DNA from: Lacisediminihabitans profunda | GTDB lineage: Bacteria; Actinomycetota; Actinomycetes; Actinomycetales; Microbacteriaceae | Length of the DNA stretch: 64,000 nucleotides | Assembly (NCBI RefSeq): GCF_008040105.1 | Contig: NZ_VRMG01000003.1 | Location: forward strand, 62,001-126,000 | Direction: 5' to 3' | Shown: one piece after another, positions 50,635 through 60,290 of the stretch | Position numbering within the stretch: the stretch's first letter is position 1 | Layout of the letters: each line of letters opens with the position of its first letter | Program-made: the position numbers and the translations under genes | Notes under the pieces: model-generated | Databases searched by the model: none | Told to the model about the DNA's origin: nothing | Seen by the model: the letters and a program-made list of their open reading frames with translations, nothing else

Positions 50635-51411
50635 GTGGCCAAGGCAGATTTGAGCAAGCAACCGGATGAGGTTGCCGCGATGTTCGACGGGGTCGCGAAA
50701 CACTACGACCGCACCAACTCGGTGCTGTCGATGGGCAATTCGCTCATCTGGCGCATCGCGACGGTGCGCGCGGTGGCCCCGCAGGCCGGTGAACGAGTGC
50801 TCGACATCGCCGCGGGCACCGGAACCAGCTCGGCCGCCCTCGCCAAGAGCGGCGCGGATGTCGTGGCCGCCGACTTCTCGCCGGGCATGATCGAGGTGGG
50901 CCGGGTGAAGCATCCCGGAATCACCTTCGTGCAGGCGGACGCCATGGCGCTGCCGTTCGGCGACAACGAGTTCGACGCGGTGACGATCTCCTTCGGCCTG
51001 CGCAACATCGAGGACCCGAAGCAGGCGCTCGCCGAGATGTACCGAGTGCTCAAGCCGGGCGGCCGGCTCGTGATCTGCGAGTTCTCGAAGCCTCCGAGGG
51101 CCATCTTCCGCGCCGGATACTCGGCCTACATGAAATACATAATGCCGGCGGTCGTCGACGCGGCAAGTTCCAACCCCGAGGCGTACACCTACCTCGCCGA
51201 CTCGATCAGGGAATGGCCAGACCAGGTCACCCTGAGCCAGTGGATCCGGGGTGCCGGTTTCACGCGCGTCGCCTACCGCAACCTCACGGTCGGCGTCGTC
51301 GCCCTTCATCGCGGTCGCAAGCCGGCCCGCGTCGTCAAGCCGCGGGCAAAGCGCACTAGTGCTCCGCGGGCGACGGCCAAACCGACAGATACCGGCACTC
51401 CGAAGCCCTAG
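50635..51411 (+). CDS. menG: Demethylmenaquinone methyltransferase
   Basis: Last step of menaquinone synthesis: SAM-dependent C-methylation of demethylmenaquinone. The 258-residue UbiE/MenG enzyme begins ADLSKQPDEVAAMFDGVAKHYDRTNSVLS, shown in brief, with SAM motif I VLDIAAGTGTSS, motif II VTISFGLRNIEDP and motif III RVLKPGGRLVICEFSKP. A basic Lys/Arg/Pro tail of 25 residues is extra. GTG 50635. Followed by the prenyl synthase that makes its substrate's side chain. Confidence 0.95.
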   Translation: MAKADLSKQPDEVAAMFDGVAKHYDRTNSVLSMGNSLIWRIATVRAVAPQAGERVLDIAAGTGTSSAALAKSGADVVAADFSPGMIEVGRVKHPGITFVQADAMALPFGDNEFDAVTISFGLRNIEDPKQALAEMYRVLKPGGRLVICEFSKPPRAIFRAGYSAYMKYIMPAVVDAASSNPEAYTYLADSIREWPDQVTLSQWIRGAGFTRVAYRNLTVGVVALHRGRKPARVVKPRAKRTSAPRATAKPTDTGTPKP

Positions 51412-51446
51412 GGGTTCTGGCGTAATGCGGACGGACAGGTGACACA

Positions 51447-52538
51447 GTGAATCCGAGCGTGCCCCACGGCCGCCGTGCGAACAGCCTCAACTCGGCCCTC
51501 GGCCTGGGCGAGAGGCTCTTCTCTTCGGCGAGCGAGCGCAGGTTCGCGGAGGCGATCGAGGCGGGCCTCGACGAGGTGGAGGCCGGGCTCCTGAGGGAGA
51601 TGTCCTTCGCCGACGACCTGGCAGATGTGACGAGCCGGTACCTGCTCGAGGCCGGCGGCAAGCGCGTGCGCCCCACGCTCACGCTGCTCACGGCCCAGCT
51701 CGGCACCGGCAACAACAGCAAGGTGATCAGTGCCGCCCAGGCGCTCGAGATCACGCACCTCGCCTCGCTCTATCACGACGACGTCATGGACGAGGCGAAC
51801 ATGCGCCGCGGGGTGGCCAGCGCCCAGAACGTCTGGGGTAACTCCGTCGCGATCCTCACCGGCGATCTGCTCTTCGCCCGGGCGTCGAAGCTCATGTCCG
51901 GGCTCGGCGAGCGGGCGATCAGCCTGCAGGCCGACACCTTCGAGCGGCTCTGCCTCGGCCAGTTGCACGAGACCATCGGACCGCGGGCCGGCGACGACCC
52001 GATCGAGCACTACCTTCGCGTGCTCGCCGACAAGACCGGGTCGCTCATCGCCGCCGCCGCCCAGATGGGCGTCATCTTCGGCGGGGCGCCGGAGGAGTAC
52101 CAGGCCCCGGTGATGGTCTTCGGCGAGAAGATCGGCGTCGCGTTCCAGCTCATCGACGACGTGATCGACCTCTCGCCGGCGGCGGACGGCACGGGAAAGA
52201 CGGCGGGCACCGACCTGCGTGCCGGTGTGTCCACCCTTCCCCTGCTCTACCTGCGCGACCTCGCCAGGAGCGACGTCGCCGCCGCCGACCTGCTCACCCG
52301 CATCGAGCGAGAGATCAACGCCGTGATCCATGCGGCGGGGAATGACGCGACGCCGGACGAGTCGGAGCTGTCCGCCGCGATCGGCGAGCTTCGCGACCAC
52401 GCCGTGACGCGCACGACCCTCGATGAGGCTCGTCGCTGGTCGCGCGAGGCAGTGGAGGCGCTTGCCCCGCTGCCGAACGGCCCGGTGAAGAAGGCGCTCA
52501 CTCGCTTCGCCGAGGGCATCGTCGAGCGGTCGCACTGA
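51447..52538 (+). CDS. Long-chain polyprenyl diphosphate synthase
   Basis: Makes the isoprenoid tail for menaquinone. The 363-residue trans-prenyltransferase has the first Asp-rich motif ASLYHDDVMDEANMRRG (DDxxD), the GGKRVRPTLTLL substrate motif, and the second Asp-rich FQLIDDVIDLS. Chain length (probably C40-C45) cannot be read safely by eye. GTG 51447 is 36 bases after menG. MenA upstream would transfer its product to DHNA. Confidence 0.93.
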   Translation: MNPSVPHGRRANSLNSALGLGERLFSSASERRFAEAIEAGLDEVEAGLLREMSFADDLADVTSRYLLEAGGKRVRPTLTLLTAQLGTGNNSKVISAAQALEITHLASLYHDDVMDEANMRRGVASAQNVWGNSVAILTGDLLFARASKLMSGLGERAISLQADTFERLCLGQLHETIGPRAGDDPIEHYLRVLADKTGSLIAAAAQMGVIFGGAPEEYQAPVMVFGEKIGVAFQLIDDVIDLSPAADGTGKTAGTDLRAGVSTLPLLYLRDLARSDVAAADLLTRIEREINAVIHAAGNDATPDESELSAAIGELRDHAVTRTTLDEARRWSREAVEALAPLPNGPVKKALTRFAEGIVERSH

Positions 52539-52576
52539 TCGACATCCCCACCCCAACCGATGGAGCAGTAGACAGA

Positions 52577-53929
52577 ATGACGAAACTGAGGCTCGCCATT
52601 GTCGGGGCAGGACCGGCCGGAATCTACGCCGCGGACATCCTGCTCAAGACCGAGCGCAACTTCGATGTGTCGATCGATCTCTTCGAACAGCTTCCGGCGC
52701 CCTACGGCCTCGTGCGCTACGGAGTGGCGCCCGATCACCCGCGGATCAAGGGCATCATCACCGCCCTGCGCGAGGTGCTGGACACGGGCAGGATCCGGCT
52801 GTTCGGCAACGTGCTCTACGGCCGGGACATCACCCTCGACGACCTCAAGAAGCACTACAACGCCGTGATCTTCTCGACCGGGGCGGTGCGCGACGCCGAC
52901 CTCGACATCCCGGGCATCGACCTGCCGGGCAGCTACGGCGCCGCCGACTTCGTCAGCTGGTACGACGGGCACCCGGACGTCTCGCGCGAGTGGCCGCTCA
53001 CCGCGAAGGAGGTGGCGGTCGTCGGCAACGGGAACGTTGCCCTCGACGTGGCACGAATGCTCGCCAAGCACGCCGATGACCTGCTGCCGACCGAGATCCC
53101 TGACAACGTCTATCAGGCGCTCAAGGGCTCCGCCGTCACCGACGTGCACGTGTTCGGCCGACGCGGACCGATGCAGGTGAAGTTCACGCCGCTCGAGCTT
53201 CGGGAGCTCGGCGAGCTCCCCGATGTGGACATGGTGGTCTACGAGGAGGACTTCGACTACGACGAGGCCTCCCGCGCCGCGATCGCGACCAACAAGCAGG
53301 TCTTCGTGATCGACAAGGTCTTCACGAAGTGGCGTGCGCGGGAGGCGGGTACCGCGTCCCGCCGGCTGCACCTGCACTTCTACGCCAAGCCCGTCGAGAT
53401 CGTCGGCCACGACGCCGTCGAGGCGTTCCGTTACGAGCGCACGGCGCCGGATGCCGAGGGCGGCGTGCGCGGCACGGGGGAGATCCGCGAGGTGGCCGTG
53501 CAGGCCGTCTATCGGGCCGTCGGTTACTTCGGTTCCCCGCTCGACGGCATCCCGTTCGACGAGAAGCGCGGGGTGATCCCCAACCGCGAGGGACAGGTTC
53601 TCGACGACCACGACCAGCTGGTGCACGGCGTCTACGCCACCGGCTGGATCAAGCGCGGTCCGGTGGGCCTCATCGGACACACCAAGAGCGACGCAATGGA
53701 GACCGTCCGGCACCTGGTCAACGACCAGGCCGACTGGTGGACACCCGCCCACCCCGACGAGGCGTCGATCGTTGCCCTGCTGGAGAGCCGCGGCATCGAG
53801 TACACCAACCTCGGCGGCTGGCACTCCCTCGACGAGTTCGAGAAGGCCCTCGGCGAGCCCCTCGGGCGCGCGCGGGTGAAGGTGGTGCCCAGGGACGAGA
53901 TGGTCGCGGTCTCGCGCGGCACGGACTAG
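52577..53929 (+). CDS. Ferredoxin/adrenodoxin-type NADP reductase (FprA-like)
   Basis: A 450-residue FAD enzyme that passes electrons between NADPH and ferredoxin. The FAD motif is LAIVGAGPAGIYAADILL, followed by the family QLPAPYGLVRYGVAPDHPRIKGI and the NADP-binding VAVVGNGNVALDVARML. The C-terminal FAD contact GWIKRGPVGLIGHTKSDA is complete. It resembles mycobacterial FprA without an added ferredoxin domain. 38 bases after the prenyl synthase; cotranscription is possible. Confidence 0.93.
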   Translation: MTKLRLAIVGAGPAGIYAADILLKTERNFDVSIDLFEQLPAPYGLVRYGVAPDHPRIKGIITALREVLDTGRIRLFGNVLYGRDITLDDLKKHYNAVIFSTGAVRDADLDIPGIDLPGSYGAADFVSWYDGHPDVSREWPLTAKEVAVVGNGNVALDVARMLAKHADDLLPTEIPDNVYQALKGSAVTDVHVFGRRGPMQVKFTPLELRELGELPDVDMVVYEEDFDYDEASRAAIATNKQVFVIDKVFTKWRAREAGTASRRLHLHFYAKPVEIVGHDAVEAFRYERTAPDAEGGVRGTGEIREVAVQAVYRAVGYFGSPLDGIPFDEKRGVIPNREGQVLDDHDQLVHGVYATGWIKRGPVGLIGHTKSDAMETVRHLVNDQADWWTPAHPDEASIVALLESRGIEYTNLGGWHSLDEFEKALGEPLGRARVKVVPRDEMVAVSRGTD

Positions 53930-54013
53930 CCCCGACATCCTGGGGCGCGGCTTCGAACGCCTGACCTCCCGCTGACTCCGGGCGGCTACCTCCGACGCTG
54001 ACCTGGCGCCGCC

Positions 54014-55489
54014 CTACTGCACGGCGGCGGTGAGCCTCGCCGTGTCGTCGAGCACCTTCGAGCGCAGCGGTCGGTCGAGCCATTCCTCGAGCGTCAGCTC
54101 GCGGCACTCTTCGCGGTAGGACTCCTCGACCTCGCGCATCTGCCGCACGATCTCGGCGCCTTGCATCATCACCGAGATCTCCAGGTTGAGTGTGAAGGAG
54201 CGCATGTCCATGTTGCTCGAGCCGATCACAGCGACCTGGTCGTCGATCGTGACGTGCTTGGCGTGCAGGATGATGGGCGCCTTGAACAGCCAGATGCGCA
54301 CCCCTGCCCGGAGCAGCGCCTCGTAGTAACTTCGCTGCGCGTGGAATACGAGTGGCTGGTCGCCGATCTCCGAGACGAAGAGTTGAACGTCGAGCCCCCG
54401 GTAGGCGGCATTGGTGATCGCGTAGAGCATGGAGTCGTCCGGCACGAAGTACGGGCTCGTCACGATCACCTTCTCCTGGGCGCTGTAGAGCAGCACGTTG
54501 AAGAGACGCAGATTGTTCTCGAGATCGAATCCCGGGCCGCTCGGCACGACCTGGGCATCCATCGTCTGGCCGGCCCTGGGCCTCGGCACCCCCGGCGCCT
54601 CGCGCAGCAGAAGCTCGTCGGTCTCGCTGTACCAGTCGGTGACGAAGAGGGCGTTGATGCCGGCCACGATCGGTCCCTCGTAACGCACCATGAAGTCCTT
54701 CCATTTCAGGCCGCGTCGCAGGTTGCCCGGCTTGTTGTACGTGCGATCGATGAGGTTCTGCGAGCCGGTGAACGCGACCCGTCCGTCGACGACGAGGAGC
54801 TTGCGGTGATTGCGCAGGTCGGGCCGCAGGTAGGGTCCGCGGAACGGTTGCACGGGAAGCATGAGGTGCCACTCGACCCCGATCCTCTTCAGCTGGCGGA
54901 TCGTGCGGCGATACCCGGGCGAGCGGAAGGACGCGACGTGGTCGAGCAGCACGCGCACCTTCACCCCGCGTGTGACGGCCGCCTCGAGGGCCTCGAAGAA
55001 CGGGGTTGTCGACGCGTCGTAGCTCACGATGTAGAACTCCACGTGGATGAACCGGGTCGCCTCACGAAGTTCCGCGGTCATCGCCGCGAGGGACTTCGAG
55101 TATTCGGTGAAGAGGTCGGCAGTGTTGCCCCCCACGAGCGGCATCGACCCGAGGGTGCGGTTGAGTTCGACGATCGGGTCGAGCCAGGGCGGGAACGGCG
55201 GGTCGCGCACGACGTCGTCCATGCCCTCGGTGGTTTCGAGAATGTAGGTGTTGATCTCCTCCTGCTTGTCGCGACGGTTCCGGGGCAGGCGGGTGCTGCC
55301 GAACAGGAGGAACAACACGATGCCGACGGGAGGAAGGATGAAGATCGCGAGCAACCAGGCCATCGCCGTCTGCGGTTTGCGGTTCTGCGGCACGACGATC
55401 ACCGCGATCACGCGGATCGAGATGTCGATGATCAGCGCGATCGTGGTGAAGGCGGGACTCGTGAAGAAGGCGACGAGGGCGGCGAGCAC
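54014..55489 (-). CDS. cls: Cardiolipin synthase (phospholipase D family)
   Basis: Joins two phosphatidylglycerols to cardiolipin at the membrane. The 491-residue protein has two N-terminal helices (about 4-30 and 38-60), then two HKD motifs: NHRKLLVVDGRVAFTGSQN and HAKHVTIDDQVAVIGSSNMD. The second motif's Lys and Asp are present as expected (HxKxxxxD). GTG 55489. 19 bases downstream of the YajQ gene on the same strand. Confidence 0.94.
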   Translation of the reverse strand: MLAALVAFFTSPAFTTIALIIDISIRVIAVIVVPQNRKPQTAMAWLLAIFILPPVGIVLFLLFGSTRLPRNRRDKQEEINTYILETTEGMDDVVRDPPFPPWLDPIVELNRTLGSMPLVGGNTADLFTEYSKSLAAMTAELREATRFIHVEFYIVSYDASTTPFFEALEAAVTRGVKVRVLLDHVASFRSPGYRRTIRQLKRIGVEWHLMLPVQPFRGPYLRPDLRNHRKLLVVDGRVAFTGSQNLIDRTYNKPGNLRRGLKWKDFMVRYEGPIVAGINALFVTDWYSETDELLLREAPGVPRPRAGQTMDAQVVPSGPGFDLENNLRLFNVLLYSAQEKVIVTSPYFVPDDSMLYAITNAAYRGLDVQLFVSEIGDQPLVFHAQRSYYEALLRAGVRIWLFKAPIILHAKHVTIDDQVAVIGSSNMDMRSFTLNLEISVMMQGAEIVRQMREVEESYREECRELTLEEWLDRPLRSKVLDDTARLTAAVQ

Positions 55490-55508
55490 GGGGTCGGGGT
55501 GGGGCGGC

Positions 55509-55997
55509 TCAGCGGAAGTTGACGAATTGCAGGTCGATGTCGAGGTCGGCGCCCTTGAGCATGGCCATCGTCGTCTGGAGGTCGTCGCGGCTCTTCGAGG
55601 TGACGCGCAGCTCGTCGCCCTGGATCTGGGCCTTGACGCTCTTGGGCCCTTCGTCGCGGATGAGCTTGGACACCTTCTTGGCGTCCTCGGACGAGATGCC
55701 GTTCTTGAGCGAGACCTCGATGCGGTACTCCTTGCCCGAGGGGTACGGGTCGCCGGCGTCGAGGCTGCGGAGGCTGATGCCGCGCTTGATGAACTTCGCC
55801 TCGAGTACCTCGAGCACGGCCTTCACTCGATCCTCCGACGACGCCTTGAGTAGGAGCTTCTCGCCGCTCCAGTCGACCTCGGCGCCCACGTTCTTGAAGT
55901 CGTACCGCTGCGCGATCTCCTTCTGCGCCTGGTGGAGGGCGTTGTCGGCCTCCATCTTGTCGACCTTGCTCACGATGTCAAACGTTGGATCAGCCAT
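55509..55997 (-). CDS. YajQ-family nucleotide-binding protein
   Basis: A 162-residue protein with two RRM-like ferredoxin folds. The start SFDIVSKVD is here TFDIVSKVDKMEADNALHQAQKEIAQRYDFKN in abbreviated form, and the RDEGPKSVKAQIQGDELRV strand set follows. YajQ proteins bind c-di-GMP or RNA in some species. ATG 55997. Cotranscribed with cls by spacing. Confidence 0.95.
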   Translation of the reverse strand: MADPTFDIVSKVDKMEADNALHQAQKEIAQRYDFKNVGAEVDWSGEKLLLKASSEDRVKAVLEVLEAKFIKRGISLRSLDAGDPYPSGKEYRIEVSLKNGISSEDAKKVSKLIRDEGPKSVKAQIQGDELRVTSKSRDDLQTTMAMLKGADLDIDLQFVNFR

Positions 55998-56039
55998 GGC
56001 AGCAGTTTAACGGGCGCCGCCCGGCATGATGGGAGCACA

Positions 56040-56810
56040 ATGCGAATTCTGTGGTCGGTGCTGCTCGCGGTCGGCGCCGTCGTGGTCGGCGTCGCGGTGA
56101 TCGCCGGCATCGTGATCCTCGGGGCGCCGCAGCCGCGCGCCGACGTCGCGGCGCCGGCCGGCCGGCCGCCGCGCTGGGCCGCGCCGGCTCCCGTCGCCCG
56201 CTCCGCCTCGCCGGCGGCGGTCGGCGTCGCCACGCTGCCGGCGGCGGACTGGATCACGAGGGTCTCCGCGGCATCCGGCATCCCGGCGAGGGCGCTCGAG
56301 TCCTACGCCGGGGTCGCCATCCAGATGAGCGGGGCCAACCCGGGCTGCGACATCGGCTGGAACACCCTCGCCGCCATCGGCGAGGTGGAGTCGCGCCACG
56401 GCACGATCTTCGGGGGATCGATCGACGCGAGCGGACTCGCCAGCCCGTCCATCTACGGCGTGCCACTCGACGGAGGGTCGTTCGCGAAGGTTCCCGACAC
56501 CGACAAGGGAGCGATCGACGGGGATGCGACGATCGATCGCGCGGTCGGACCGATGCAGCTGATCCCCGGCTCGTGGCGCAACTGGCACACCGATGCCAAC
56601 GGCGACGGGCGCGAGGACCCGCAGAATATCGACGACGCCACGATGGCGGCGGCGCACTACCTGTGCCGGGCGAGCCCGGCGATGGGCGCCGAGGAGGGTT
56701 GGCGCGCCGGGGTGCGCGCGTACAACGGGTCGGACCAGTACGTGGCAGACGTGGCACGCTACGCCGCGTCCTACGCCACCGTCGCCGCCAAGGCCGCGCC
56801 GGCCGGGTGA
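56040..56810 (+). CDS. Lytic murein transglycosylase-like protein
   Basis: A 256-residue exported protein. One N-terminal helix (about residues 4-28), a Pro/Ala-rich stalk to about 72, then a lysozyme-like domain: catalytic Glu in LAAIGEVESRHG, the GPMQLIPGSW motif and the AAHYLCRAS and VRAYNGSDQYVADVARYA segments of the MltB-type fold. It would cut peptidoglycan between MurNAc and GlcNAc. ATG 56040. Ends in a hairpin shared with the convergent LacI gene. Confidence 0.9.
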   Translation: MRILWSVLLAVGAVVVGVAVIAGIVILGAPQPRADVAAPAGRPPRWAAPAPVARSASPAAVGVATLPAADWITRVSAASGIPARALESYAGVAIQMSGANPGCDIGWNTLAAIGEVESRHGTIFGGSIDASGLASPSIYGVPLDGGSFAKVPDTDKGAIDGDATIDRAVGPMQLIPGSWRNWHTDANGDGREDPQNIDDATMAAAHYLCRASPAMGAEEGWRAGVRAYNGSDQYVADVARYAASYATVAAKAAPAG

Positions 56811-56812
56811 AT

Positions 56813-56832
56813 CGGCCGGGTGAACCCGGCCG
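56813..56832. terminator. GC hairpin between convergent transglycosylase and LacI genes
   Basis: Arms CGGCCGGGT and ACCCGGCCG separated by two bases, in the 28-bp gap between convergent genes. It may end transcription from both sides. No T tract. Confidence 0.45.
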
Positions 56833-56838
56833 TGCGTA

Positions 56839-57861
56839 TCAAGACGTGCGGGCCCGCATGGCGGTGCTCGACCGCACGATGAGTTCGTAGGGAAGCGCGG
56901 TGTTGAGCGTGCCCTGGGTGCGGCGGCTCGGGTGCAGCTGCTCCATGAGGATCTCCACCGCCTTTCTGCCCTGCAGTTGCGGAAACTGCGCGATCGTCGT
57001 GAGGCCGAAGAAGTCGCTCAGTTCGTGGTCGTCGATACCGATCACCGAGACGTCGTCCGGTACCCGCAGGCCGAGGTCGCGCGCGGCGAGGATCGTGCCG
57101 ATCGCCATCTCGTCCGAGGCGGCAAAGACCGCGCTCGGTCTCTTGCGGGGGATGCCCAAGAGCTGCTTGCCGGCCGCGTAGCCGCCGCGGATGGTGAAGT
57201 CGGCCGGCTGGAAGAGCTCGGGATCCGGGGAGATCCCCGCGGCCTGCAGCGCGGCCTCGTAGCCCACCCGCCGGTTGGTGGGCAGGTGGAAGTCTCGCTC
57301 GGACTGCTCATTGCCGCCGATGTGGCCGATCGAGGTGTGCCCGAGCGACAGAAGATGCTCGGTGGCGAGTCGCGCGACCGAGACGTCGTCGATGCTCAGG
57401 GTGCGCACCCCGGCGAGTGGTCCGCCGACGCCCACGATGGGCTTGTTGATGTTGAGCAGGCCGGTGAGCTCGGCAGGGGTGAGCTCGAGCGAGATCGCGA
57501 TCACCGCATCCACTCTCTTGCGCAGCAGGAAATGCTCGAAGACGCTTCGCCGCTCGTCGCCACCTCCGCCGAGGTTGTAGAGGGTCAGGTCGTAGCCGTT
57601 GGCGAGCAGCGCGCTCTCCGCGCCCTCGATCACCGAGCTGTAGAACCACTTGTTGAGGAACGGGATCACGACGCCGACGTTGCGGGTGCGTCCCGTGGCG
57701 AGGCTCGAGGCGTTCGAGCTCACGACGTAGCCCAGTGCCTCGGCGGCCTTGGCGACCCGCTCCCGAGTGGACAGTGACACGTGGCCGTTGCCGCTCAGAG
57801 CGCGCGACACCGTCGCGGTCGAGACTCCGGCGAGCTCGGCGACCTCCTGGATGCCGGCCAT
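56839..57861 (-). CDS. LacI-family transcriptional regulator
   Basis: A 340-residue regulator. The HTH plus hinge helix is IQEVAELAGVSTATVSRALSGNGHVS (the first 26 residues, shown in part), followed by a periplasmic-binding-protein-like sensor (about 60-335) with the sugar-contact segment VIPFLNKWFYSSVIEGAE. A degenerate palindrome TTGTACGCGCGCAA at 57876-57889, 15 bases upstream, may be an autoregulatory operator. It could also bind the TGNAANCGNTTGCA operators at 63.0-63.3 kb, 5 kb away (inference). Confidence 0.93.
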   Translation of the reverse strand: MAGIQEVAELAGVSTATVSRALSGNGHVSLSTRERVAKAAEALGYVVSSNASSLATGRTRNVGVVIPFLNKWFYSSVIEGAESALLANGYDLTLYNLGGGGDERRSVFEHFLLRKRVDAVIAISLELTPAELTGLLNINKPIVGVGGPLAGVRTLSIDDVSVARLATEHLLSLGHTSIGHIGGNEQSERDFHLPTNRRVGYEAALQAAGISPDPELFQPADFTIRGGYAAGKQLLGIPRKRPSAVFAASDEMAIGTILAARDLGLRVPDDVSVIGIDDHELSDFFGLTTIAQFPQLQGRKAVEILMEQLHPSRRTQGTLNTALPYELIVRSSTAMRARTS

Positions 57862-58003
57862 CGAAGCTCCTCTGCTTGTACGCGCGCAACAGCCAGAATT
57901 CTAGTGGTTGGCCGCGCAGCAGGTGATTTTCCTGCGGCGCGCTAGCCTGTATCCTTGTTAACGCGCGATCGAATCGAATCTCCGTGATTCGCGGGTCGCA
58001 CAT

Positions 58004-58085
58004 GGCAAGTTACCCAAGTGGCCAAAGGGATCTGACTGTAAATCAGCCGTCTTAGACTTCGTGAGTTCGAATCTCGCACTTGCCA
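58004..58085 (+). tRNA. tRNA-Tyr (anticodon GTA)
   Basis: An 82-base class II tRNA. Acceptor arms GGCAAGT and ACTTGCC pair fully with discriminator A. The anticodon stem-loop CTGACTGTAAATCAG displays GTA, and a long variable arm precedes the T loop TTCGAAT. 3' CCA is not encoded. A TATCCT hexamer at 57950 may be its -10. Confidence 0.95.
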
Positions 58086-58163
58086 CAGCAGCACCACAGG
58101 TAAACGGCCCGCGTCTGACGACCGGGCCGTTTGCCGTTTCGGCACCAACATCGAAGGGCGACC

Positions 58164-58976
58164 ATGACCGTCGAATCGACGAACGAGGTCCTCCTCGCCG
58201 TGGCCAGGGACATTGCGATCGAGGCCGGCGAGCTGGCCAGACGGCGTCGATCCGAGGGCGTGCAGGTGGCCGCCAGCAAGTCATCGCTCGAAGACGTGGT
58301 GACGCTCGCGGACCGCGAGACGGAGGCGCTGATCCGAGCCCGGCTGTCCGACGCACGAGGGGACGATGGATTCTTCGGCGAGGAGAGCGGAGCCGGTTCG
58401 GGTTCGAGCGGGCTCACCTGGATCGTCGACCCGATCGACGGCACCGTGAACTACCTCTACGGCATTCCGCACTACGCGGTCAGCATCGCCGTCGTCGAGG
58501 GCGAGCCGGATCCGGCGACCTGGCGGGCCCTGGCCGGCGTGGTCGTCAACCCGGCCACCGGCGAAGTGTTCAGCGCGACCGACGGAGGGGGCGCCCGCCT
58601 CGGCGACCGGCCGATCGCCGTCGCGCCGCCCGTGGAACTGTCCCAGGCCCTCGTGGGCACGGGTTTCGCCTACCTCGCCGCGATCCGGGCCGAGCAGGCG
58701 GCCGTGCTGGTGGGCCTCATCGACCAGGTGCGCGACATCCGCCGGATGGGCACCGCCTCGCTCGATCTCTGCGCGGTCGCCTGCGGCCGGCTCAATGCCT
58801 ACTACGAGCGCCAGCTGAGCCCGTGGGATCACGCCGCGGGCGCCCTCATCGCCCGGGAGGCCGGCGCGCGGGTGGGCGGCCTTCGCGGGGCTGCGGCGTC
58901 CCGGGAATTCGTGCTGGCGGGGGAACCCGCGCTCGCGGCCAGGCTCGAGGATGCCCTCATCCGACTCGGCGCCTAG
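58164..58976 (+). CDS. Inositol monophosphatase-family phosphatase
   Basis: A 270-residue lithium-sensitive phosphatase fold. Metal and catalytic motifs are complete: DVVTLADRETEALI, GEESGAGSG, WIVDPIDGTVNYLYG and the C-terminal SPWDHAAGALIAREAGA. In Actinobacteria such enzymes act on inositol-1-phosphate or histidinol-phosphate; the sequence does not decide. ATG 58164 follows GAAGGG. Stands alone after tRNA-Tyr. Confidence 0.92.
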   Translation: MTVESTNEVLLAVARDIAIEAGELARRRRSEGVQVAASKSSLEDVVTLADRETEALIRARLSDARGDDGFFGEESGAGSGSSGLTWIVDPIDGTVNYLYGIPHYAVSIAVVEGEPDPATWRALAGVVVNPATGEVFSATDGGGARLGDRPIAVAPPVELSQALVGTGFAYLAAIRAEQAAVLVGLIDQVRDIRRMGTASLDLCAVACGRLNAYYERQLSPWDHAAGALIAREAGARVGGLRGAAASREFVLAGEPALAARLEDALIRLGA

Positions 58977-59199
58977 CCCTCGGAGGATTGCTCAGAGTTG
59001 TCTGATGAGGGGTGGATGACTTACCCTTTATGAATTCGTTATAAAGCGGTCCGATTAGACCGCACAGATACTTTTTGCTGGTTGCGTGTGATTCAACGCG
59101 GATCCACCCATGGAGGAAAGCCCCGTTGTCACTGCTCGCCACACGCGCCGTCTCACTGCCGGGCGACCTCGCTCAGCGTGTGCTGGAATGTGGTGACCG

Positions 59200-60123
59200 A
59201 TGAGCGGAATCACTCCAGGCTCCGGCGATTCGCCGTTCCCCACCCGTCGTGAGCTACGCGAGCGGGCGGCCCGGCCGACCGGTCGAGCCGCGGCGACTGC
59301 GCCCACGAAGGCCGCACCCACGAACGTTCCGACGAGCGACTCCCGGCAGGCCCAGCCCAAGCGGCAGCCGTCCCGGGTGGCGCGCCAGGTCGCCGCATCC
59401 ACCGCACCACGCACGTCGCGTCGGCCAAAGGGGCGGCTGCTGAAGAGGCTCGTGAGCCTCGGAGCGATGCTCGGCGCCGGAGCCCTCCTCGTGGCCACCT
59501 CGCTCCCCGCGATGGCGCTGCAGGGCAGCGCCGCCGACGCCCTGGACGCCGTCTCCCAGGCGCCGGCGCACACGCAGACCCTCGCCGTCGACAAGAAGGT
59601 GCTCGTCCAGGCGCCGACCAGGGACGCCTACACCGTCGTGTCGCTCGCGCAGAAGATCCGCGTGTCGTACACCCACGGGAGCTTCGACTACACGAACGAC
59701 CCGAATGGCACCATCCAGTGGCCATTCCCGGTGGCCGTGCCGATCTCGAGCGGTTTCGGACCGCGGGTCGCGCCCTGTGGCGGATGCTCGAGCTTCCACG
59801 AGGGAGTCGACTTCACGCCCGGCTCCGGCGTGCCGATCGGCGCCATCGCCGACGGCGTGGTGAGCCTCGTCAGTTCCTCCGGAGCGTACGGAAATCATGT
59901 GATCATCGACCACGTGATCAACGGCCAGAAGGTGCAGAGTCTCTACGCGCACATGCAGAGCGGCTCGGTGGTGGTGGCCGTCGGCGACGTCGTGAAGGTC
60001 ACCCAGGTGATCGGCAAGGTCGGGAGCACCGGCGAATCGACCGGCGCTCACCTGCACCTCGAGATCCACCTCGACGGCACCCCGGTCGACCCCTTCGCCT
60101 GGCTCAAGGCGAACGCCAACTGA
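59200..60123 (+). CDS. M23-family peptidase, paralogue 1
   Basis: A 307-residue cell-wall endopeptidase. A cytoplasmic Arg/Pro-rich 80-residue head, a membrane helix (about 85-105, GAMLGAGALLVATSLPAMA) and a Thr/Ala stalk precede the M23 (LytM) domain. The zinc motifs are FHEGVDFTPG and TGAHLHLEIH. A CGGCSS pair sits directly before the first motif. It should cleave peptide bridges of peptidoglycan. The 223-bp region before it is AT-rich and has a small GCGGTC/GACCGC hairpin at 59046-59063. Confidence 0.92.
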   Translation: MSGITPGSGDSPFPTRRELRERAARPTGRAAATAPTKAAPTNVPTSDSRQAQPKRQPSRVARQVAASTAPRTSRRPKGRLLKRLVSLGAMLGAGALLVATSLPAMALQGSAADALDAVSQAPAHTQTLAVDKKVLVQAPTRDAYTVVSLAQKIRVSYTHGSFDYTNDPNGTIQWPFPVAVPISSGFGPRVAPCGGCSSFHEGVDFTPGSGVPIGAIADGVVSLVSSSGAYGNHVIIDHVINGQKVQSLYAHMQSGSVVVAVGDVVKVTQVIGKVGSTGESTGAHLHLEIHLDGTPVDPFAWLKANAN

Positions 60124-60290
60124 CCCAGAGGTGACTGGCGCCCCAACGGGGTACTGGTCATTCGGCTCTCGGTTGGATAGCCTTGCCGAATGTGAGCGCT
60201 GCCAGATTTTGGCGGCGATCGTCGAATTCACGACGATCACGGCTGACGCAGACTCACTCGCCGCCGAGCCGCCCCTGAGGAGTCCACGAC

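Noticed and set aside
59110-59196. A 28-codon leader peptide before the first M23 gene
   Set aside because: It has an ATG and stop close to the M23 start but an Arg-rich, shadow-like composition and no conserved feature visible.
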